Positions 45,101-57,100 of a stretch of DNA of 64,000 nt are shown here, one piece after another; within the stretch, counting starts at the first letter, position 1; each line of letters starts with the position of its first letter. This stretch comes from Heliocidaris erythrogramma (Eukaryota > Echinodermata > Echinoidea > Camarodonta > Echinometridae). The notes beneath the pieces were generated by a model. The model was not told the DNA's origin and ran no database searches. It worked only from the letters and a program-made list of their open reading frames with translations. The stretch covers positions 51,539,021 to 51,603,020 of the forward strand of contig CM046853.1 of assembly GCA_025617745.1 (NCBI GenBank), written 5' to 3'. A program made the position numbers and the translations under genes.

Positions 45101-48100
45101 AACGAGTTTGTTGTAAGATATATCATCACTCGAGTTGAGGCTGTGTGTATCTAGATGGGTGCAATACAGCCTCAATAAGATCGGATAGATCGTATAATGA
45201 TTGAATGAAGACAACATTTGTTTTATACAACAAAACTCCGAGATCTCTGTTATTTGATTAAAAAACGATTCTTTTATGATAGGTCCATATCATTACTGAT
45301 GACATAAATATCACAAGTTTAGTAGGCTTAATCTAGCGTGCGCACAAAATATAGGTGCACTAACCTCTACAAGACCTGTACCAAAGCATTTAAAAAATTT
45401 TATTCCTTTGAAATAATTCATTGTTTGTACTATATCATCAACCTTTCCCAAAAAGATAAATAGGTTTGGGGAGAGCGGCAGCTATTTTTTTCTTAATAAT
45501 TAAATGTTAATTGAAAGTACTTTCTACAGTCAAAGCATATTGGCACAGACATTTTCCGGATATGGTACTTTAATCATGGATACATGGCCAATAGGCCATC
45601 CACACACACATAAAAAAATGTTTATTCCTTGATAAGAATTGAGAAAAAGGAAATTTCAAATTAATTTTAGGACGCTCAGCAAAACTTTTTTTATTCTTTT
45701 TCCCATTTATCTCAACCTTTTACTAATCCTTTTCTCTGATTGGTCTGCATCACGTAAAGGCCAACCTGGCACAAGGTTTGACTCCTCTTTTTAACTATGT
45801 CAAAGAAAAATATGCAATAAGACCATCTACATCCCAAGATACAATCTGACATAGAACTATGGAAAATACTTACTAATGAAAGATATGACATTGATTTAAA
45901 GAAAAAAAAGGAAAAACTTTTGAAGGGTTGTCACGTAGCAGTATAATAAAGTTCAACCCACAAACATTCCAAATCTTGGTGATATAATTCATCTCTCCTC
46001 TTGTACTCAAATAATGCTCTAAGCACTTTGGTTGGTTACATTGTAACTGATCAGGTGCTATACAAGAAACAGCTATTATTATTAACAAATGATGTGTGTG
46101 TGTGTGTGTGTGTGTGTTGGGGGGGGGGGGTGCAGGGCTACTTTTTCTTAATAACTAAAGGGTGCTTGAAATTACTTTCTAAAATCTAATCATGTTGGTA
46201 CAGACATATGTTTGCTCCATGATATGGATTGGAGAAAAGGGAAGTTTCAAATACATTTTAGTACTGACAGGCATAACTTTTTTATTATTTTTCCTTTTTC
46301 CCAACTATCTCAACTTTTCACTAATCCTTTTCTCTATTTTTGTCTGTTTCCAGTAAGGCCAACATAACAAAATTACAATTCAGGACTGTTTTGTCCGTAA
46401 TGAAGACCTTTGATATTAAGACATCTGACATATAACAATGGAAAGTGAGACTCACTAATGAAAGATATGGCATTGATTAAAAAAAACATATAAATAAATA
46501 AACAAGATATATATAGATTGCTTGTCACATACAAAAATGTAGCAGTACCTAGCCAACAACAAAATGCTGTGGTTGTGGGAGGGGGGGGGGGGGGCCAAGC
46601 TGGGATTAGTCCTTCACAATAACTGGAGCATGATTTGAACTACTTTCTATAATTTCATTTTATCTCTTATTAATGTGCCACAGGATTTTGCCTGGCCCAA
46701 AATGGACACTTTTCATTATTCATATACCAGTAACCATATCTATGTAACTGCTGGATCAGATTTGCTGATTTTGACATATTCAGAAAGGTGATTACGCAAG
46801 CAAGCAAATGTCGTCATGTTCGAATGATTTGGGAATGATTTGTTTTTCGTTATCATTATCATTATAGGACTGACCAGCTTTTCTGAAATCCATAAAATTT
46901 CTGTATCAATAATCGATCATGCCTCTTTGAATACTTTCATGGGTGGAAATATGCAAAGGTGTCTAAAGAAATATAGGTTACCTCTGTGTGACATGATTAC
47001 AGTGTACTGTGGGTACATCCGCCCTATTCTTGATTACGGGGCACCTGTGTTCAATGGAAATTTAACGAAACAAAATTGCCAGCTCCTAGAAAGTATCCAA
47101 AAAATTTCTTTGCAAAACAACGAGGTTCTAAAACAGCCCCCTACCTTACCTCATCCATTTGTTAAATGAATAAGTTGCAAGGTACATGCTTCTGACTATT
47201 TTGTATGCACTATCACAACTGATCATGTACCACACTTTCTCATCATTTCAAATAGTATAATATCCTGATTGTAATACTTTACAGATATTTTATATGCAGA
47301 AGGATTATTATTTTATTTGTGTTCTGTAGGGGTGGGAGTTTCGGGTATTTTTTCAATTCGGGAACCCGACAATTTTTCGGGCGGGTTCCCGGTTACCCGA
47401 AAATCATATAACACAAATTACAAGCTTATATTTACCCTTAAGAAGCTATTAACACTGGGAAAAACTCGAAAGCGCATCACTGCAGTGGGGCGCTACATGG
47501 ATATTTACATGTACATGTAGATATTGAATGGCTGGTCGACGTTATCTACCGCCTTGTCATGTTACATACATGAGTAATCATTAAATACTTATTTTCGGGA
47601 AACGGGCATGTAATATTTTGACCCGGGACCCGATGCTCTCGGGCGGGACCCGGGTACCCGGTTTTTAGTCCCAGCACTAGTGTTCTGTTTTTGATCTTAT
47701 CTAATTTTTTCCAGAGTTCCGTCAGTTAAAATTATTTGGATATAATTACATTAGAGTTTTTTTTAAATTTTCATTGTGTCTTAGGCTAAATTATCTAAGT
47801 TATTTATCAACTTTAACTCTGTTCTTTTTCTTTCTGTTAATATTTACTTAACAAAACAATTATGTAACTATGTATTTCCAACATTGATGTGAGGTCATGT
47901 AACCCATCAAAAAAGCAAATATTGCTAAACAGTGTTAAAGGAAATTCAAAATAATGTCAATGACTACATTAGTGCTGGGACTAAAAACCGGGTACCCGGG
48001 TCCCGGGTCAAAATATTACATGCCCGTTTCCCGAAAATAAGTATTTAATGATTACTCATGTATGTAACATGACAAGGCGGTAGATAACGTCGACCAGCCA

Positions 48101-51100
48101 TTCAATATCTACATGTAAATATCCATGTAGGGCCCCACTGCAGTGATGCGCTTTCGAGTTTTTCCCAGTGTTAATAGCTTCTTAAGGGTAAATATAAGCT
48201 TGTAATTTGTGTTATATGATTTTCGGGTAACCGGGAACCCGCCCGAAAAATCGTTGGGTTCCCGAATTGAAAAAATACCCGAAACTCCCACTCCTAGACT
48301 ACATGTGAAGTTAAGAAATATAATGATTACGAGTGATATTAGCAATGTTTGTCTTGTTTCTAGGTTTTTTATCAATATTTTTATAATGCAATTATTTATA
48401 TGCCTCCAACATTGATGTAAAGTCAATCTGCAACCTAAACACATTCATCCTTTAGTACTTAGTAATGAAATTAACAATAACATCATCTACTATTAATATT
48501 TAATGATTATCCCATATATTCAAGACACTTGAATTTTCAATAAACCCCTATTTAATAATGAATACTCTGTGAAAATGAATTTAGAGTCTGATTGTAAATA
48601 TTCAAAATGTAATTATAATGTATTTCTATTTTGTATTTGTAAGATCAATTTATAACCCATGTACAATTCAACTTCTGGTTGCGATTTAATAAAGACCATT
48701 TTATCTCTCTATCTATCATGCAGGAAATTCTTTTCATCAGGAGGGGATGTAACAATAGGTCATCCCCCCCCCCCCCCCCGATGAATAGAATTGCATAACA
48801 CATCTCCATTGCTGAATACTTTTGATATTGGCATAACAAGTCAGGTCAAGTCTTAGGTCATATTTTAATACAATAATCATTTTTTTAAAAATAATGTCCG
48901 ATACCTAGTCCCAAACTGTTCAACTGGGTGACAAAGTACATGTAAATTACCCTATTGACATAGTGTACTCCCTAGTATGAATAAAAGCAAACTGAGTTCC
49001 TGTCACTAGATGGCGCCATAGCAACATGGAGTTCAATTGACTGAGAAAACAAAATTAAAGGAGAATTAACATTAGAATATAAATGTGCTCATATTCAAAG
49101 ATGTAATCTATTCCTTCTTGTTGCCCTACGTAGTTTTGCATTAAAATATACGAGATGGGTATAAATCAGGATTTTCTCGGCAAGATTTATCGTCTGCTAG
49201 CGATACCAGGGGGCTGCCATTTTCTTGATGTGTACATAAAGACATTTTTAATCCGAATGCAAAATTGTCTTTCTTCCTGATACAAAATTCCATCTGAGAT
49301 TTAAAATATTTAACAGATATATACATATATTCTAGAAACGAAAATGTGTTTTATATTTCTTTGAAAATTACGATTTTACTATTAAAATATCAATCTATTT
49401 TCTTGATACTATGACGTACAATGTACGTGACGGAGCGAATTAATTCAATTTATGGATGATGACTTTCCCCGAGCGTCAATAGTGACAAACTATGCATTCA
49501 CCTGCTTTGAGATAATGGACTTCAAAAGACAGAATGCGCGTTGTATAAATTATGTTCTGCTCTGCCAGGCAAGACCAAGAAATCGATTTCTAGTTAGCAA
49601 AACCGGAGAATTTAAAAAGAAATCTATAAATTTCAAATTTTAAAATAAATGTATACACCTGTTATGTATTTTCCATCATATATGGGGCTTTTTTTTATAA
49701 TGAATAGAAGCAATTTAGCTCGTGGATTAAAATATCTTCCTGACCGGAACGGTCTCCAATGGTTCATGTACAACTCCATGTCATCAAGAAAATGGCAGCC
49801 CCCATGAAGTGTTAGCAGATGATACCGTGTGCTAGAATGTCTTGATTTAAACCCTTTTCTGATATTTTATTTCTAAAGTGATACAGGTCATTGATTAAGA
49901 ATATATTACACCTTTGAACATAAGTATATTTATATTCTAATGTTAATTCTCCTGTAATGTCGGATGAAGTTATGATTTTTTTGGGGGGTAATTTTCTTTC
50001 CAAATCTAAAGACCTAACAATTCCACACATAATGCACTACCAACATGTACATTTCTTGACTCCAAATCTTTTTATCCCCCTTTTTTTTTAAATACAAGAA
50101 AAGGAATCAATAAATTCATGCAAACGATAGGTAAAATGGATTTCCATTACAACACATAACCTAAATAATTCTTCAGTATTCCATGTGTGAATTTGTTAAT
50201 TTCATCTACATCACATGATCTCTCTCTCTCTCAACGTGTTTCCAATTTTCACATTTCCTTCCTGCCCTATTTCTTGACTACTTTAGGAACAGTTTTTGAA
50301 GACCTATTTCTTGCACTGCATTATCTTTATTTTTACACTATTATATCTACACATGTATTGAATAATAGATTGTTGAAAAAACAGCCTTTCATAAAGGTGA
50401 AAGACAAAAACAATATAATTATATATTAGAAATCTGTCAGAGCAAACCCTTTCTTAGACACCTCTGAATTTATGCCACATAATCTTTTCAGCGTAAGGTT
50501 TATATCAATCATGGACTTAGTAAATGCTTAATTGTTTTCTACGGCTCGTTTTCTCGAAAGGCGTCTAACTTTTTAATAAGCCCCCGCCTTAGTGTGTAGA
50601 TTTAGGCCACCGAATTATGGAGAGCCAAATGTCACCCTCTTTTAATCCTACAAAATCCCCATAGTTTTGGGACTAAATACAAATACAAAAACCGACACGA
50701 TAGAATTGATTTCTGATGCTCATTTCATGCCAGAAAATAATGTTTCTTTATTTTGTTACATATTAAATACAGTAATTTATACAAGACTTAGGGAATGACG
50801 AATGGCCTTCCATAAATCAGTGGCGTAAGTTTAAGCCAGGCTTAACTTAGGCCACTTTGGATAATACGAACCTATGACTCTATCCAGTTACCCAATATCC
50901 CCACCAATTTCTTGCCCTTGTAATCCTTCAATATTATTTAGTATAAAGTTGATGATAGCAAATAACAGTTCCAAGTTCAGAACTGTTCCATTTTTGTACT
51001 TACCAAATCCATCCAACAGTTTATGCTAATAGATGTATCCAGGCTTTCCACAAAGTGCCACCATAGTTTGGGAACAAACAGAATGTCTCCTGGGTGCAAG

Positions 51101-54100
51101 ACTGCCACATAGGGTGTGGCTCTGCCAAACTTCGGATGCTGATCAAGGTCTGGTGACTTCACATTGACCCTGCTGAATACACTAGATTCCTCGTATGGAA
51201 TCCTGGTGGGGTACATCAGCTCTGTCTGGGATGGGGGAAATAGGTGCCACTTTTTCCTGAGAAGAAAATTTAAAAAAAAATCATAGTATCATCATCATGA
51301 AGAGATTATATGAATAAGAACATCCTATTAGAAAGAAAAGACACAAAGCTGAGATCAGCTTTATTTACTTCAGAATTAAAAATGACCATAATTTGTACTT
51401 TCCCATTTTAATGTTACAGCTCTTCTGACTATTATTATAAATTCAACTTTATGGAAATTGGGAGACAGAAATTAGGTCACCTTTCTTCAAATTCTAACAA
51501 CCATCCAGGGGGGTGTTTCATAAAGCTGTTTGTCAGTTACACACAACTTTACTGGTGATCAGTTTTTGTGCGAAATGATTGAGAATCTGATTAGTATAGC
51601 ACCCAAGAACATGTTCCAGTCGTTCGTAAAGTCATTCATAACTTTACGAACAGCTTTATGAAACACCCCCCAGAACAGCTAATTATACTAATATGCACTG
51701 GATTAGATTGGACTTTACATGACTTCATACTTATCTTTTTATGAATTTAGACTGAATATATATGTCTCCAGGATATTTGAACAACACATTATAATGATCA
51801 TATTCTGTACTAAAGAGCTCTAATGTAAATGAGCCTGATAAGTTAGTCACGATCACGGACAGACATTTGACAAATTTAGAAAGTTTGAAGGCCTGTAGAA
51901 AATAATAATGTACTTAAAGAAAGTTTTTTTATTCTTTCATTGTGAAGGGCGTCACTAAAGGAGTTGAAACTTGATAAAATTTGGTTGTCATGCCGGGTTG
52001 CCTACTAAAATTATAATCCATCTATTATTCAATGTCACGGACGGGCAAAATGCCTACTCTTAACCGATCAGGCTCATATCCCTCGTATCCAAGTCAAATG
52101 GTTCAACACTTTTTAGATCACGAATTTAAAACCCTAAAGCCCCATAAGATAAGAGGCAGAAAAACACTTTAACCCCTTCTCTGTCGCTATAGTTTTTGAA
52201 CAGTTTCCTAAATGAAATTTCAGGAGTCTAATTCAGGCTTTCATTTTTGTTTCACGGGCATTTTTGTTTCAGTAATAAATTTGGCTTTACATATACATGT
52301 ATATTAAATGTTAACTACCTTCCCAATGCATACATGTACCTGTTAATATTTCAGTAAGAAATCAAAAGCTTTTTTGGGGGGCAGATTTATAGCAGAACTG
52401 GTACATGTATATTATTGAACAGGATTTAGTGCCTATGTCATGCAAGGAGTTAAAAAAGATGCATGATCTGCAAACAAACGACAAAATACTTTATGTACAA
52501 ATGAATGGCAAGAAGCAATGTGGTGGGGTAAGAAAAGCTACCTGCATGCAATAAAATCCTATATTTTTACTCATTGATCTGTACATGTTTTAAGATTTGC
52601 GTGCACTACACGTAACATTTTTAATACACTGCTGCAGTGTTTTCTTTTTGGCAGTTTACCATCTCCTTTGTGAATGGGGCTTAACACACACACACACAGT
52701 TGGTTGATTTCTATACCTGCCTCGTATCTGAGCCACAAGGTTAAACCCATATGTATCTTGATGACAAGGAGTGTTTGCGCCCTCGCTGCCGATCCATATA
52801 GTACTTTGGCTTCCGTCGCGGTCAGCAAATCCTAAATCTTTCCATCTCACATCCTGACAAAATAATGTTTTTAAAAGAAAATGTATGACAAACAAGATGA
52901 ATGCGACTGCGTCTCCTATATGCCTCTGCCTAAATTCAGGTGATGGCTCAAACTGTTCTTGAAATATTGTGATAACCAGAATAAAAAGCCTCTAATTACA
53001 TCTTAATTGACCTCTTTGACATTTGACCTTACACCTTATACAGAAACCCCAAAGTCTGATCACTTTATCTCCTCCTAGTCATGAATACAAACCAGTTGAG
53101 ATATGGTGATAGCAAAGGTAAAAAAACATTAATTTCACTGGTATAATGACCTCTATGACCTGTCACCTTTGACCAAGTGCACAAAAATCTAACCAGTTTG
53201 TCTCACTATGGTGATGCATACTAGTTCCAAGTTTGAAGTTAATATATCAAATGGTTCTTGAGATATCATGTTAACAAGGCTAAAAACCTGCAATTTCAGA
53301 ATTGACCTCTATGACCTTTGACTTTTGACCTACGTATCCCAAAATCTAATCAGATCGTCTTTGGTGATACATACTAGTGCCAAGTTTGAAGTTCATACCT
53401 CAAATGGTTCTTGAGATATTGCGTTAACAAGGCTAACACCTGAAATTTCAGAAATTGGTCTCTGTGACCTTTGACCTACGTAACCCAAAATCTAATCAGA
53501 TTGTCTTCCTATGGTGATACATACTAGCACCAATTTTGAAGTTCATACCTCATGTGGTTCTTGAGTTATCGCGAGAACGAGAAAGCGGGACAGACGGACG
53601 GACGGTCGGACAACCCAAAAATATAATGCCTCCGGCACCACCTTCAGTGGGCGGAGGCATAAAAAAAAAATACTGAGAAATGCATAATCCTCTTTTACAA
53701 ATGCAGTGAGAGCACTTTGCTTGAACCATCTCATATAAGTTAAGAACAAGAAAGTGTGAAAATTTCCACCACAAGGACAAACTAGCTGAAAGTATCATTG
53801 AAACTGGATACTGCCATAAATGTTTCAACAGACAGCTCATTAAAATCATATCTGCTGGTACCATCTATATGTATCCTTATGTAGAAGCAATAACCTACCT
53901 CCAGAACACTAGGGCAATTCTTGAAGAGATGTTTCATATGTTTATAATCTGCATAGCACCAGTAATGGGTTCTGTCATAGGACATTAATGGATTTACTGA
54001 CTCCTCCGTTGGACGATGCATCCTATCTTCACTGTGCTTTTGGTCTGTCATAGAGAATGGTAAAAAATAAAAATGAAAATGAAGACAAGGCAGAAGATTA

Positions 54101-57100
54101 GAAATCTGACCGAGGTTTGAAAAACTTATCAATTATGATTGGATAGAATACATTTAGCAAACTTGGAATTCTATTTTCTCCCTATATTACCAAAAAGAAT
54201 TTATGTAGATTTATATGCACAATTAAGGCACCCAAAGCAATTTTCATAACACAAAACTAAAGTGAGAAGATTAATTCATACTTGGTTTTCAAACTAGAGA
54301 GTGAGACCACACAAATAAAAATTTGAAAACAAAATTATTCCAATCACTCAGCTTCCTTATCTGGAAAATAACATTACTTGCTTTACAATAACCAAAAGCA
54401 ATTTAAAAAAAAAACAGGCCTCACATTCAAAATGACTGAAAATGTTCAGAACATAAACATTTCAGGTCCATATCCCCTATTATTATTTCTTATTACTATT
54501 ATTTGGGAAAGGAAAAGAGAGGGGAAAAATGGCTCTGCCAAGCAGTTCAAAGTAAAGATTCAGTAAATGTAAGTATATGTCATCTGAAACTTCATTTTTT
54601 TACTAGGCAGAACACGAGTTGAACACATAATAAATCCAAGAATATAGGTGTATGGGCACATTTTCGCCAAGGGGGCTGATGCCTCTTGCCCGATGATCAA
54701 CTTTCCCGGTTTCTAAATTTGTCAAGCAAAATATTCAGGCACCTCATTACCCAAGTATGAGGTGCTGGTTGCCCGAATATCAGAACTACTTGGAGGAAGG
54801 GTGAGCCTTACACACCTATGGCAGTACTGACTGCCCCAGGCTCTTACCTGCTATGTCAGAACTGTGCGATTCCATGGATGGAGAAACAGATGATGCAGTC
54901 TTAGACAGGTCTTTCTTGGTGGAGTCCTGTTGACACCACTTACAGAAGTCTTTCATTGTAGCTTCCTTATAAATGCAATCTCCTTCAAATTCAAAACCTA
55001 GAGTAGGAAGAAAAATAGCATATCTTGGAGACTAGAGTGATTACTAATTCAAATTTGTAGATAGTCCTAGGGCCCAGAACCAGAACCAGTCTCAAACTCG
55101 CAAGACTGAAGGTTTCGAGCTGAGACATGAACCAGACTAAAACTTGAATTGGGTTAACCCTTTCATGATAGAAATAATTATTCAAGGGCTAAATTGATCA
55201 CATTTTGTTCTTCAAATATGGTGTAATGTCTTTGAAAACAATATACATGGTTAGGAATTTTGTCAAAAAGTTGAAAATATTGCAAATTTTGATGAAAAAC
55301 AATGATTTTGAACCTCTCAATGTGTTGCCAATTCAAGGATTTTACAGCTTATTCTTGTTTTTTAAATTCCTGGCATCAAATGCAATATGGTCATGCAACA
55401 AAAATGGGCATGGTGTGCACAGAAAGTTTTGCTCTTTCTGCTCATGCAGCTGGTATATATTTTAAAGCTCTGAATCAAAAGTTCGCCAAACCACAAAATG
55501 TGGTCAATTATCTTGAAAGGGTTAACTCAGTATAAACAGAAGTCCAGTAGAAAAGAATTGTGAAAAAACTGACCTTTTAGTCATCTTTTATCACTTAGAA
55601 AGTGACTTTTTGTAATATATTTTGGAGTATGTACATGTCTGCCACACATTGGAATATGTTTTACAAAGCCCTGTAAGGAAAAGTACAGACACTTTATTGG
55701 TGTCAATATTTTTGATGATAGATTCAACTGTGTTACCGGACCGGTCCAGATTGCAGGAAGGATTTTCAGAAGCTAACGAGCCAGGACAGATCAGTATATT
55801 GGGTTATGAGCTACAATACTATTTGAAGAACAATATTTCACAATTAATATTATGTTATAGGACTACAGCTGCATTTCTGCACTACTCTATGTCATTTGCA
55901 ATGTGGGGATATGGCCCTAAATCACTGCTGCACTCGTCAAAACGAACAACAAAATCAATGTAAGAACTAAGAAAGGTTTATATTTTCTTACAATGCTGCA
56001 TGACTACATTTAGGAGCTTAGCTCTGCTACATGTATATTTGTGGTTTCCAGAATGAAAAATGAACTTTTCAAATGCTCCATTTCTCCTTTCTCCTTTCTA
56101 TGCCTCCTCTCCCATTGCAAACTATACACCCAGATATTGTTTTGTTTTACGAGATTATCCCAGATATGGGAGTGGCATTTTCTGTAATTTCTGGATTTTA
56201 AGAAAAGAAATTGCACAGTTTACAATATAAAACAGAAGAACAGACACTGTTAGTCCATTAGTATAAATTAGGAGAATGTTTTTCATTTAAGAATTTAAGT
56301 GCATAACAAAGACATTTCAAAACAGCCCAGTATCTTATATGGTTATTCTATTGAATGCCCAATAAGATTCCACTTATTAAATTTTTTTCATTTTCATTCG
56401 ATAAGTGTAAAAGCATTCTTGCGTTCCAGTAGCATAAAGCTAAAATGGAAGTAGTATGTACATCAAGAAGTGGACAATTTTGCTTTCTATTTGAACAGAT
56501 TCCAAAGCCATGAAAACCCAGTTATCATGATTATCTAGATCTAGTTACTAGTATTACCTAGTGGCCAAATTCCCCCCCCTGCCGCACACTTAGTGTGCGC
56601 AATCCGATCACCCCTGTGCCACAATAAAATCTGGCTACATGGCCATGGGTGTAAGGAAACCACTCGTTCGTCAGCAGTACGCACACACTTGCGTGCAGTG
56701 ACATGGTTTTTATGGACAGGGAATGAGGAACCCAATGGCATGTGACGCAATGAGGCGCTTCTGTGCCGAGTGAACTGTGGTATTCTCAACCATAATAATG
56801 CCGATCTGGGTTATTTACTTCTCATTTTTGTCAAACCTCTGTCCAATATCCAAAATTCGGCTATTATAGCTAATAGTAATATACCCATAATAAAAGGCAG
56901 TAATCCTCAAATTGGCAAGAATCCTACCTAGGATATAAAAAAAACAGAACGGAGGTATACGATAGATAGGATTTGTATGGAGCGGAGGTATATAGTACAG
57001 CAAGATCAGATTCGCTGTCAATTGCTCGTGGTCTAGTGGTAAAGGCGTCTGGCATGTCTGGTCAGACTGTCAGAGTATTCTCTTTCTACACCGCACTCGC

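Noticed and set aside
53543-53864. Two open frames on the minus strand near 53.6 kb
   Set aside because: They cover the GACGGACGG and GCCTCCG repeat tail in HSPBAP1 intron 3.
56541-56789. 82-residue minus-strand frame, Arg/His-rich
   Set aside because: CpG-containing repeat-like sequence in HSPBAP1 intron 1 with no motif or matching splice sites.
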